DNA of 64,000 nucleotides from Fodinibius roseus (lineage in GTDB: Bacteria > Bacteroidota > Rhodothermia > Balneolales > Balneolaceae): positions 1 to 64,000 of the forward strand of contig NZ_FQUS01000004.1 in assembly GCF_900129315.1 (NCBI RefSeq), in the 5' to 3' direction. Positions within the stretch are counted from its first letter, which is position 1. Every line of letters starts with the position of its first letter. Below, piece by piece: positions 8,266-17,100 of this stretch. The notes beneath the pieces are model-generated. The model saw only the letters and a list, made by a program, of their open reading frames with translations. It searched no databases and was not told the origin of the DNA. Made by a program: the position numbers and the translations under genes.

Positions 8266-8326
8266 TTGGACTTAAAATCCAATTGGTATCTAAATACCAG
8301 TGCCGGTTCGAGTCCGGCCTCGGGTA
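8266..8326 (+). other. tRNA-Leu(UAA) 3' fragment, attachment site
   Basis: The sequence contains an anticodon stem-loop TGGA-CTTAAAA-TCCA (8267-8281, anticodon TAA), a variable arm GGTATCTAAATACC, a T arm GCCGG-TTCGAGT-CCGGC (8302-8318), an acceptor half CTCGGGT (8319-8325) and discriminator A. The D arm and 5' acceptor are missing: upstream is element sequence. So this is not a working tRNA but the 3' part left at one junction. The intact tRNA-Leu should be at the other end of the element, left of the window. CCA is not encoded. Confidence 0.85.
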
Positions 8327-8331
8327 CTCCT

Positions 8332-8380
8332 AAAGCCTTGTAGCTCTTAGCGTTATAGAGTTACAGGGCTTTTTTGTTTT
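8332..8380 (+). terminator. Rho-independent terminator of the former tRNA-Leu
   Basis: AAAGCCTTGTAGCTCT pairs with AGAGTTACAGGGCTT around a short loop and is followed by TTTTTT. It lies just after the tRNA 3' fragment on the same strand, so it is the original terminator of the tRNA gene and marks the chromosomal side of the junction. Confidence 0.8.
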
Positions 8381-8460
8381 GAAGGATATGAGCTTTTTAG
8401 GATTAGATGTATTTAAATTTGGGCACAAGAATAGAATGTCCCCTCTCATTTTGCCTCTCC

Positions 8461-8501
8461 AACATGCTGGATTTTATGGCGGTATGCCGGCAAGGTTAGT
8501 T
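8461..8501. repeat. 41-bp direct repeat, copy A
   Basis: This block (core GGATTTTATGGCG, then TATGCCGGCAAGGTTAGTT) recurs at 9344-9384 with two mismatches in 41 bp, in the same orientation. It lies immediately after the 3' end of the broken doc gene. A weak dyad GGC...GCC sits inside. Origin unknown. The two copies bracket the doc locus and may have recombined. Confidence 0.8.
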
Positions 8502-8903
8502 TTATTCTTTTATTTCGGTTGCCCTTGCCGCCAGAAAGTCTGCTATATCTTCATCCGTTTTCTCTCCTGATAGATAATCCAGGACTAAGTCTGCCAGCTC
8601 TGTTTCGTAAAACTCGGCAATATCGTATCCGTTTAAGTATAGAAAAGTGATAGCTGTATGTGTTCCGGTTCTTTTATTTCCATCCATAAAGGGGTGGGTC
8701 CGCACAATCGCGGTTAGATAATCAGCCGCCATTGCAAACAGGTCTGAATATAGTTATTGACCGCCAAAGGTTTGTTGGGGTTGCTGGATAGCAGCTTCCA
8801 GCTTGTCTTTAGAAAGGATTTTAGCCGCGCCGCCTTTTTCGGAAACTTGTAATTGGTGGAGTTCTAAGACTTCAGACAAGGTTAAAAAACGTACTTCTTC
8901 CAT
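8502..8903 (-). pseudogene. doc: Doc/Fic death-on-curing toxin, broken by one stop
   Basis: Reading from the ATG at 8903 gives MEEVRFLTLSEVLELHQLQV ... IQQPQQTFGGQ, then an in-frame TAA at 8754-8756 (codon 50). The same frame continues LYSDLFAMAADYLTAIVRTHPFMDGNKRTGTH to the end at 8502. The Fic/Doc catalytic motif HPFMDGNKRTG is intact, and total length (133 codons) fits Doc, which AMPylates or phosphorylates EF-Tu. A single base change explains the loss, so inactivation is recent or there is readthrough. The downstream half has an ATG at 8732 and could be made alone, without the N-terminal helices. Confidence 0.88.
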
Positions 8904-8911
8904 CCAGGCAA

Positions 8912-9064
8912 TTATTCTGCCAGCTTTTCGAAAGACTTTTCATGCTTTCGAAATGTGATTTTAGCTACTTCTTTAAAGGATTTCTTAGAACGGCATGCTT
9001 TGGCAGCCTTTCTGTCAACTCCTACATCTTTAGAATGGTTGGTATGTTTGTTCTTTTTAGCCAT
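8912..9064 (-). CDS. 50-aa basic protein upstream of doc, possible antitoxin
   Basis: The frame from ATG 9064 to TAA 8912-8914 encodes MAKKNKHTNHSKDVGVDRKA and so on, ending SFEKLAE. It lies 8 bp before the doc start on the same strand, where Phd-type antitoxins sit. The sequence is very basic and does not look like Phd or another antitoxin I know, so the role rests on position only. Its presence beside a dead toxin would be a relic. Confidence 0.45.
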   Translation of the reverse strand: MAKKNKHTNHSKDVGVDRKAAKACRSKKSFKEVAKITFRKHEKSFEKLAE

Positions 9065-9298
9065 TACTACCTTCTTATTAACTATAAGTAGTTATTAGTT
9101 ATGATATAGCTTTAACGGCAATAAGTAAAATTTGTTTTATCTGTGCGGCGCGCTTTCTGCAATGTAGTGTTTTGGAGTGTAGCTTCAATCTAAAATTTGA
9201 GGTTTTTTGAGGTAGACAGACTATAAAATTGAGATTACACTGTAAGCTTACCCGAAAGTTGACCGTTTGAAAGTAGATAAAATTCACTACTTTTAATC

Positions 9299-9382
9299 AT
9301 GAAAAAGTCACGATTTAGCGAATCCCAAATCACCTCTATCCTTAACAGGCTGGATTTTATGGCGCTATGCCGGCAAGGTTAG
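9299..9382 (+). pseudogene. IS3-family orfA 5' stub
   Basis: MKKSRFSESQITSIL at 9299-9343 is the standard start of IS3-family OrfA proteins, which normally continue for about 90 residues. Here the similarity stops exactly where the 41-bp repeat copy B begins, and the frame ends at TAG 9380-9382. This is a deletion remnant of an insertion sequence. Confidence 0.6.
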
Positions 9383-9384
9383 TT
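9344..9384. repeat. 41-bp direct repeat, copy B
   Basis: Copy B of the repeat at 8461-8501. It starts at the breakpoint of the IS3 stub and ends 12 bp from the aconitase stop. Like copy A, it sits immediately 3' of a minus-strand gene. Confidence 0.8.
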
Positions 9385-9395
9385 GGGGAGGTTTT

Positions 9396-12191
9396 TTACT
9401 CTTCCAAAAACTGGCGCAGCACATATTGCAGGATGCCGCCGTGCTTTACGTACTCTATTTCAATCTGGGAATCCAACCGGCTGACAACCTTGAATGTTGT
9501 CTTTTCCCCTTCGGGATGTTCAGCGGATACGTCCAGCTCCTTCCCGGGCGCCAGTCCTTCTTCTATCCCTTTGATGCTGAAGATTTCTTCGCCCGTTAAT
9601 CCCAGGCTATCGGCATCTTCTCCGTCCTTAAATTCCAGCGGCAGCACTCCCAGGCCGACCAGATTCGATCGATGAATACGCTCGTAGGAGGCGGCAATTA
9701 CGGCTTTTACGCCCAGCAGATTGGTTCCCTTCGCCGCCCAGTCGCGTGAGGATCCCGCACCGTAGCCGCTGCCCGCCAGTACCACCAGGGGTGTATCGGA
9801 TTCTTTGTACTTCATGGCGGCATCATACACCGGCATTTCTTTGTCGCCGGGAAAATAACGGGTATATCCGCCTTGTTGGCCGGCAATTTCATTATTTATG
9901 CGCACGTTGGCAAACGTACCGCGCATCATGACTTCATGGTTCCCGCGGCGAGAACCATAGGAGTTGAACATTCGCTTCTCAACTCCCTTTGACTTCAGGT
10001 ATTTCCCGGCCGGACTGTCTTCGGCGAATGCACCGGCGGGGGAGATATGATCGGTGGTGACCGAATCCCCCAGCTTCATCAGCACACGGGCACCCGTGAT
10101 ATCCTGCAGGGGCTCGGGATTTTCGCTGATGCCTTTGAAGAACGGAATTTCCTTGATATAGGTTGAATCCTCTTTCCATTCGTAATCCAACCCTTTGGGT
10201 GCATCCAAGTTTTTCCACTGCTCTTCGCCGTCGAAAATCACCGAATATTCGTGCTCGTAATCTTCTTTGGCTGTGGCGCTTTCAATAGCTTCCCGGATTT
10301 CGCCCTGGGTCGGCCAGATATCTTTTAAGTATACCTCCTCACCATTGGCATCGGTGGCCAGCGGCTCATCAATAAGGTTGATATCCACCCGGCCGGCAAT
10401 AGCATAGGCTACCACCAGCATGGGAGAGGCCAGGAAATTCATCTGAATTTTAGGATGAATACGCGCTTCAAAGTTCCGGTTCCCGCTCAATACCGAAGAC
10501 ACGACCAGCTCGCTTTCATCGACGGCCTCTTCGATATGGAGGGGCAGCGGACCGGAATTGCCGATACAGGTGGTGCAGCCGTAGCCGACCACATGAAACC
10601 GCAGAGCTTCCAGGTATTGCAGCAGACCGGCTCGCCGCAGATAGTTCGTTACCACTTTGGAGCCGGGGGCCAGTGAAGTTTTTACCCAGGGCTTCACGTC
10701 AATTCCTTTCTGAATGGCCTTGCGTGCCACCAGTCCCGCGCCCAGCATCACGGAAGGATTGGAAGTGTTGGTACAGGAGGTAATGGCCGCCACCACAATA
10801 GAACCGTCGCTGAGAATATATTCTTCATTTTCAAGCTTGATGTGTACCGATCGCAGCTTATCTTTATCTACTTCAACTTTTACATCGCTCTCATGCCTCT
10901 GCTGTCCCCCGTCAACCGCGTCTTCCTGGTGAAATTCTGTTCCCGAACCGCCTTCGCCATACCAGACTTCGCGTTTGTCGCGTGGCAGGTAATCCCGGCC
11001 GTGCACGTCTTTTAACAGCGTGCCAAACTCGGTTTTTAAATTTTTTACCAGAATCTTTTCCTGCGGTAACTTTGGTCCGGATACCGACGGCTCTAACGCG
11101 GATAAATTTACCGTGACTACATCGCTATATTCAATTTCCTCACTGTCGGTGCGCCACAGCAGATTTTCCTTGCAGTAGCGCTCGACCAGTTCGAGTTGTG
11201 TTTCATCCCGATTGGTTCTTTCCATGTAACGGAGGGTCTGATCATCGATGGGGAAATACGTTACCGTACATCCGAACTCGGGCGACATATTGGAGATCGT
11301 CGCCCGGTCGGGCACGGAAAGATGATCAAGTCCGTCGCCAAAAACCTCCACAAAATCGCCCACCACCCCGTGAGAGCGCAACCGGTTGGTAACCTCGAGC
11401 ACCATATCGGTTGAGGTAATCCCTTCCGGAAGTTTACCGGTAAGTTCCAGCCCAATCACCTTCGGACTGCTGAAATAAATAGGCTGCCCCAGCAAAGCGG
11501 CTTCCGCTTCAATACCGCCCACGCCCCAGCCTACAACGCCAATACCGTTTACCATGGGCGTGTGGGAATCGGTGCCCACCAGGGTGTCCGGAAATGCCCA
11601 GCCGTCGCGCGCATCCACTCCCCTGGCAAGGTATTCCAGGTTTACCTGGTGACAAATACCCATGCCCGGCGGTACAACCGTAAAATCTTCGAAGGCGTTC
11701 TGAGCCCACTTCAAAAGTTCATAACGCTCGGCATTTCGCTTGTATTCATACTCAACATTTTTCTTATAAGCATAGTCGGTCCCGAAGAAATCCACCTGTA
11801 CGGAGTGGTCGATAATTAAATCCACGGGTACCCTGGGATTGATTTTTTTTCCGTCTTTTCCTTTTCTGATCGCTTCTGAACGGATTGCCGCAATATCCAC
11901 GACCGCGGGAACCCCCGTAAAATCCTGCATCAAAACCCGCGTCGGTTTATACGGGACAGAATGGTCGCTGCCCTCGGGATCCCAGTTCATCAGATGGCTG
12001 ATGTGATCATCATTGACCAAAAAACCGTCATAATTCCGGAGCGCATTTTCCAGCAGGATACGAATTGAAAAGGGCAGTTTTCTTAGCCGCGGGTAATCCT
12101 CGGCAAGCTTGTGCATATTTATGTAGTCAAGGGATCCCTTCGAGGTGTTTAGCTTTTGGGTTATTTTGTTTATCTGGTTTTGTATATCCAT
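9396..12191 (-). CDS. acnA: Aconitate hydratase A
   Basis: 931 aa, full length for AcnA/IRP-type aconitase. It isomerises citrate to isocitrate in the TCA and glyoxylate cycles in the cytoplasm. Iron-sulfur ligands are visible in AAITSCTNTSNP (first Cys, about residue 470) and GYGCTTCIGNSGPL (two Cys, about 535). The N-terminal part has GVPAVVDIAAIR and VGTDSHTPMVNGIGVVGWGVGG. The C-terminal swivel domain has GSGYGAGSSRDWAAKG and SYERIHRSNLVGLGVLPL. Spacing and order are normal. It stands alone, between the 41-bp repeat and a long non-coding stretch. Confidence 0.97.
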   Translation of the reverse strand: MDIQNQINKITQKLNTSKGSLDYINMHKLAEDYPRLRKLPFSIRILLENALRNYDGFLVNDDHISHLMNWDPEGSDHSVPYKPTRVLMQDFTGVPAVVDIAAIRSEAIRKGKDGKKINPRVPVDLIIDHSVQVDFFGTDYAYKKNVEYEYKRNAERYELLKWAQNAFEDFTVVPPGMGICHQVNLEYLARGVDARDGWAFPDTLVGTDSHTPMVNGIGVVGWGVGGIEAEAALLGQPIYFSSPKVIGLELTGKLPEGITSTDMVLEVTNRLRSHGVVGDFVEVFGDGLDHLSVPDRATISNMSPEFGCTVTYFPIDDQTLRYMERTNRDETQLELVERYCKENLLWRTDSEEIEYSDVVTVNLSALEPSVSGPKLPQEKILVKNLKTEFGTLLKDVHGRDYLPRDKREVWYGEGGSGTEFHQEDAVDGGQQRHESDVKVEVDKDKLRSVHIKLENEEYILSDGSIVVAAITSCTNTSNPSVMLGAGLVARKAIQKGIDVKPWVKTSLAPGSKVVTNYLRRAGLLQYLEALRFHVVGYGCTTCIGNSGPLPLHIEEAVDESELVVSSVLSGNRNFEARIHPKIQMNFLASPMLVVAYAIAGRVDINLIDEPLATDANGEEVYLKDIWPTQGEIREAIESATAKEDYEHEYSVIFDGEEQWKNLDAPKGLDYEWKEDSTYIKEIPFFKGISENPEPLQDITGARVLMKLGDSVTTDHISPAGAFAEDSPAGKYLKSKGVEKRMFNSYGSRRGNHEVMMRGTFANVRINNEIAGQQGGYTRYFPGDKEMPVYDAAMKYKESDTPLVVLAGSGYGAGSSRDWAAKGTNLLGVKAVIAASYERIHRSNLVGLGVLPLEFKDGEDADSLGLTGEEIFSIKGIEEGLAPGKELDVSAEHPEGEKTTFKVVSRLDSQIEIEYVKHGGILQYVLRQFLEE

Positions 12192-12788
12192 ATCAGAGAA
12201 GTGTTAATGATTCTTCTGGGGGTTAGAAGGTTTAAAAATCCTTGTCGAGGCCTTTGCAAAACAACGGTTTCAAAGACCTCTTATCGTTACCAGCTGCAGC
12301 GGCTACCCACCACCGGGTTCGAACCAACTTATCGTGCCGTAACACTTTTGAAGCTCGGCATGGTTGCGGCAAACCCGCAGTTGTCATGATAATGGAGATT
12401 GATCCACGGTTTTGTACGGCTAAGGGCCCCTTTCATGTGGACATTTTCCCTACGTTCGAAACCGCAAACTGGTGTACAGCTTCAGCCGTCCATGATCCGT
12501 AGCTTATAATCCGTATCATGATATATTATAGCTATTTTCCCGTATTATTAGCAGTGGGACTGGAAAAACCAGCATTTTGGGTCCATGTCAAGTCCGGAAG
12601 AATCAAAACCGCAGTCTATATATTGATAGTGCATAATGCAATTGTATGCTGATGAATGCTCGAAAATACAACCCGGTGAAAAAACGGTTTATAAAAGCTC
12701 CTACCATAATCTATCATAATACAGAACTGTTCATCTTCACATATCATTAACAGAAAAACCAGCATCAAAAATTCCAGATAAAATAAAA
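12192..12788. other. 597-bp spacer with repeat relics
   Basis: No convincing gene. It contains the palindrome at 12247-12280 and a second related repeat copy at 12651-12700 (GATGAATGCTCGAAAATACA, 18 of 20 bases shared with 39391-39410). It must also hold the divergent promoters of aconitase and the stress protein; I cannot place them. Confidence 0.6.
12247..12280. repeat. Palindromic repeat related to the scattered family
   Basis: GAGGCCTTTG (12247-12256) and CAAAGACCTC (12271-12280) form a near-perfect inverted repeat (9 of 10) around CAAAACAACGGTTT. The sequence GAG(R)CCTTTGCAAAAC also occurs at 54885-54900. The ends resemble terminal inverted repeats of small DDE elements, so this may be a solo end or MITE. 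Confidence 0.6.
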
Positions 12789-13601
12789 ATGAATATCACA
12801 AACATCCTGGTACCGACTGATTTTTCCGATTGTTCAGAAACGGCCGTATCCTTTGCCCTCGAACTGGCTATCCGTCTCAAGGCGCGCCTCCATCTGATGC
12901 ACTCGATGAAAGGCCTTTATTCTGTCGCATCGGAACAACTTCTGGAAAAGCTAATGAACGAAAACCGATTTGGGAAAATAAAAACCAATATCGTAACAGA
13001 AATTGGTGATGCCGATTTATCTATTCTCAGACAATCGAAAGAGGTGAAGGCAGACCTTGTTGTGATGGGAAGCAAAGGTCGTTCCGGGGGACGAAAGTTT
13101 TTAGGCAGTACGACTACGGAAGTCATTTCCAGGTCCGAGGTTCCGGTACTTGCGATTCCTGAAAACAGCACCTATTCGGGTTTTAAGGATATCGTGTTTA
13201 TGACCGATTACAATGAAGGAGACCTGTCCGCATTAAGGGAGCTGTCGGATTGGGCCCGTTTTTTTAATGCCAGCCTGCATGTACTTCATCTGTTTACCGA
13301 TGATTCCCTTCAGGAACTCATTAAATTCAGAGGATTCAAGGAGGTGGCAAAAGAGCGTTTAGAAGATGACGTACTATCTTTTGAACGGGTCTTAAATCCG
13401 TCTTTTGATGAAGGGTTCTTCGATTATATGAAATCCCACAGTCCCCAGCTGGTAGTTTTAACCCGATATGAAAAAACAATTTTTCAAAAACTGACGGAAC
13501 CAGACCACCTCCGTGAAATCGGATACGAGATCACGGTACCATTTCTCAGCTTGCCCGGTGAGAAATATATAAAGAAGGAACAAGAAGATAGTATCTGTTG
13601 A
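12789..13601 (+). CDS. Universal stress protein, two UspA domains
   Basis: 270 aa made of two Usp folds. Domain 1 (1-144) has NILVPTDFSDCSETAVSFAL at the N terminus and the ATP-loop motif GSKGRSGGRKFLGSTTTEVI (G-2x-G-9x-G-S/T type), so it probably binds ATP. Domain 2 (about 150-260: KDIVFMTDYNEGDLSALREL) lacks a clear G-rich loop and is probably non-binding. Tandem Usp proteins are common stress-survival factors in the cytoplasm. It stands alone and converges with the DUF2231 gene 33 bp downstream. Confidence 0.92.
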   Translation: MNITNILVPTDFSDCSETAVSFALELAIRLKARLHLMHSMKGLYSVASEQLLEKLMNENRFGKIKTNIVTEIGDADLSILRQSKEVKADLVVMGSKGRSGGRKFLGSTTTEVISRSEVPVLAIPENSTYSGFKDIVFMTDYNEGDLSALRELSDWARFFNASLHVLHLFTDDSLQELIKFRGFKEVAKERLEDDVLSFERVLNPSFDEGFFDYMKSHSPQLVVLTRYEKTIFQKLTEPDHLREIGYEITVPFLSLPGEKYIKKEQEDSIC

Positions 13602-13633
13602 GATAAAAGAACAGAACGTGAAGGTGCCGGATA

Positions 13634-14140
13634 TTACTCCAAATCCTCATAAAGACAGGTAAGTGTAAGTGCCGGCACGGTCGTTAGCTGTTCCGTACTG
13701 CTCGTGCTTGCTCCCGAATGAAAAATCTTGCCGCCCTGGTAAGCGGTATAAAGCAACGTTCCCAGTGAAATCAGCGCAGAAAAGGCCAGCACCCCGAAGA
13801 GCGTATTCCGCCACCGCAGATCGTATGAAATCACAAAAAGGCCAACGATGCTCAACAGGCCGGTTGTAATGGTAAACCAGAAGGCAATTTCCGCTGCCTC
13901 TTCATGATTGTGAATGACCTCGTGGGAGGCCACAGAAAGTTCTTCGACAATATCTTCAGCGGCTTCCCCCGTTTCCATAGCTGCATAACTGCTTGCCGCT
14001 CCGACCAAAAAGAGGACCATTGCAATTTGCAGTATGGACTTATTTTTCCTGAAAAGTCCCCACCCCAGGATAAGAATTCCAAAGAGAACACTGAAAATGG
14101 GAACGTGATTTACGATTAAATGCAGGTAGTCAGCTTCCAT
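13634..14140 (-). CDS. DUF2231-type membrane protein
   Basis: 168 aa with four likely membrane segments: VPIFSVLFGILILGWGLF, ILQIAMVLFLVGAASSYAAM, FWFTITTGLLSIVGLFVISY and LFGVLAFSALISLGTLLYTA. The second and third are separated by an acidic, His-containing loop (EEEL..ASHEVIHNHEEAAE). This matches DUF2231-like proteins, often found next to metal or cytochrome genes. It lies 50 bp downstream of the CzcA-type pump on the same strand, so it may be the last gene of that efflux operon. Function unknown; the His/Glu loop could bind metal (inference). Confidence 0.75.
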   Translation of the reverse strand: MEADYLHLIVNHVPIFSVLFGILILGWGLFRKNKSILQIAMVLFLVGAASSYAAMETGEAAEDIVEELSVASHEVIHNHEEAAEIAFWFTITTGLLSIVGLFVISYDLRWRNTLFGVLAFSALISLGTLLYTAYQGGKIFHSGASTSSTEQLTTVPALTLTCLYEDLE

Positions 14141-14190
14141 AATAACCTCTTTTTAAAATTAAAAGTTAAATGATGGTGGTAATGTTAATA

Positions 14191-17100
14191 TTAGAATGCT
14201 TCTTCCCTGGGTTCCAGTTTTTTGCCTTTTTCCATCCAGTGATAGATGGTAGGCAGTACCAGCAGGGTCAGCAGGGTCGCGGTTACGAGCCCCCCCACGA
14301 CGACCGATGCCAGGGGACGCTGTACCTCGGAACCGGGTCCCGTGTTAAACGCCATCGGGATAAAACCGAGGCTGGCCACGAGGGCTGTCATCAGCACGGG
14401 ACGCAGCCGGTCGCTGGCTCCCTGGATAACGGCCGTTTTAAGATTGGTGCCCTCCTTTCGCAAGTCGTTGAGATGGGCAACCAGTACAATTCCGTTGAGA
14501 ACAGCAACCCCGAAGAGGGCTACAAAGCCGATGCTGGCCGATACCGACAGGTACAGCCCGCGCATCCAGAGGATAAATATACCGCCGGATAACGCCATCG
14601 GAAGATTCAGGAATATGAGCAGGGTGAACCGTATTTTACCGAACATCAGGTAGAGCAGGCCGATAATAATCAGAAGCGAGATCGGTACGACAACATAGAG
14701 ATGATTCATGGCCCGCTGCTGGTTTTCGAACGTTCCGCCGTATTGAATAAAATAGCCGGCCGGTATATCCACGCTTTCCGCAATGGTATTCTGAAGATTC
14801 ATCACATACGAGCCCGTATCGATATCACGGATGTTAATGCCTAAAATGACGCGCCGCCACCCGTTCTCCCGTGCGATTTCACGGGGCCCTTCTTCTGCGT
14901 AGATTTCGGCCACTTCCTTGAGGGGGATATATCCTCCGCCGGGCAGCTGCAGGGGCACTTCCAGAATATCCTGGAAGCTGTTCCTGAGGTTTTCCGGCAG
15001 ACGTACGTTGATGCCGAACCGTCGCTGCCCCTCAAAAATTTGTCCCGCCTCACTGCCGCCGATGCCGGTCCCGATAACATGCTGGATGTGGTTGACATTC
15101 AATCCGTACGAAGCCACGGCCTCGCGGTCGATCTCGATGTTGTAATAGGGTTGACCGCTGCTTTGCTCGAGATAGAAGTTATCGGTGCCCTCGATATCCC
15201 TCAGGATCCCCGACACCCGCTGTCCGACCGCCTGGAGCGTGTCCAAATCCTCCCCGAATATCTTGACGGCAATGTCGGACTTCACGCCGCTGGTCAGTTC
15301 GTCAACACGCATGGCGATGGGCTGGGTGATGTTATAGGAAAGGCCGGGTTCGGTTTCCAGATAGGGACGGATATCGTCAATGATATCCTCTTTGGTCAGG
15401 CCCCCGCGCCACTCCTCTCTTGGCTCGAGGACCACCCATACATCGGTTTGATGCACGCCCATCCAGTCATTGGCCAGGTCGGATCGTCCCGTTTTGGGCA
15501 CGACGGTTTTTATTTCCGGAATATTTTGCGTCAGCTTAGCCGCCAGCCAGTCTGCATTTTCTACCGACTCCTCAAGAGTCACCGAAGGCATCCGTACCTG
15601 TTCCACCAGGATCGAACCTTCATCCAGCTCGGGCAGAAATTCAGTCCCCAGAAAAGGGATCAAAGCCACAGAAATGCCAAAAATGGCCACTGCCGTTGAG
15701 AGAATAATCCCTTTTTTTTCCAGGCTTGCTTCCAGGAATCGTTCGTAACGGGGACGCAGCCAGTTGATGACATAATTCTTTCGGATCTTAACCCCTTTGC
15801 GAAACACAATAGCGGACAGGGCGGGCACATAGACCAGGGCCAGCAGCAGGGAGCCAAAGACAGCGGTGGCTACCGTTATAGCCATGGGCCGGTACAGGAT
15901 GCCTTCCATCCCGGAAAAGGTCATGACCGGCACATAGACCATCAGGATAATAAGCACCCCGAAGAAGATGGGACGGGCTACCTCGTGGGCGGCCTCGCGG
16001 ATGATGAGCAGGCGGGATTTTTTGGAGCGATCCTCATGCAGTTTATCCACGATGTTTTCGACCATCACCACCGAACCGTCCACGACCATTCCAAAATCGA
16101 TCGCCCCCAAACTCATCAGGTTGGCTGCGAGTCCCACCTGCTCCATCCCGATAAAAGCAAAGAGCATGGAAAGAGGAATTACGGAAGCCACAATTAAAGC
16201 CCCGGAGATCTCTCCCAGCAGCAACAGAAGCACGGCAATCACAAAAAATCCGCCCTCAACCAGGTTGGTCACAATGGTATCCGTCGTCCGATCCACGAGA
16301 TCCGACTGGTCGTAAAATTTTTCGATATAAACGCCCTCCGGGAGACTTTCATTAACCTCCTCAATCTTGGCGTCTACGTCACGGATCACTTCGCGGCCGT
16401 TGCCGCCCCGAAGCATCATCGCAATACCGGTCACAATTTCGCCCCTGCCATCCTGGGTAACCGCCCCCTGCCGCAGCTGCCGCCCGACCGAAACATCCGC
16501 AATATCTTTTACGTAGACCGGTCGCCCTTCCAGCTCCTCGACGATAATATCCTCAATATCCCCGGTACTGTTTATTTGACCGAATCCGCGGACGATATAC
16601 TGTTCCCGGTTGTGCTCCAGATAGTTCCCGCCCGAGACGCTGTTATTATTTTCAATAGCATCGGTCAGGTCTTTCAGCCCGATCCCGTAATTTCTCAGTT
16701 TATCCGGGTCAACCGCCACCTCATACTGCTTGACAAAGCCGCCGAACGAGTTGATTTCGGTGACGCCCTTAACGGTCTTAAGCTGAGGGGCGATCAGCCA
16801 GTCCTGGATCGTACGCAGCTCGGTAAGGGTGTAGCGGTCACTGCCGCGGACCACATATTGCACAATCTCTCCCAGCGCCGTGGAAATAGGTCCCAATTGC
16901 GGGGAGGAAACCCCTTCGGGCAGCTCCCCGGCGATGCTTTGCACGCGCTGGCTAACCAGTTGGCGGGCAAAATAGATATCTGTTCCTTCTTCAAACTCCA
17001 CGGTTACGGCCGAAAGGCCGAACTGCGAGATCGAGCGCACCTCCTTGACGTCGGGCAGCCCGTTCATGGACGTTTCAATGGGATAGCTCACCAGGCGCTC

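Larger units (their letters stand above)
1..8326. mobile_element. Integrative mobilizable element, right part
   Basis: The stretch holds, in order, an IS256 tail, partition genes (ParA plus RHH), a relaxase and MobC, a hairpin-rich oriT candidate, DNA-binding regulators, and a tyrosine integrase reading away from a tRNA-Leu 3' fragment. This layout (integrase next to a tRNA-derived att site, a mobilization module, no type IV secretion genes in view) is that of a mobilizable island. The left end lies outside the window, so full size and any conjugation genes are unknown. The IS256 fragment may be a later insertion rather than part of the core element. Confidence 0.8.

Noticed and set aside
12300-12345. 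CCGGGTTCGAACC resembling a tRNA T arm
   Set aside because: Flanking sequence gives no acceptor, D or anticodon arm on either strand.
15040-15699. 219-aa plus frame inside the CzcA-type pump
   Set aside because: Antisense shadow, no domain.
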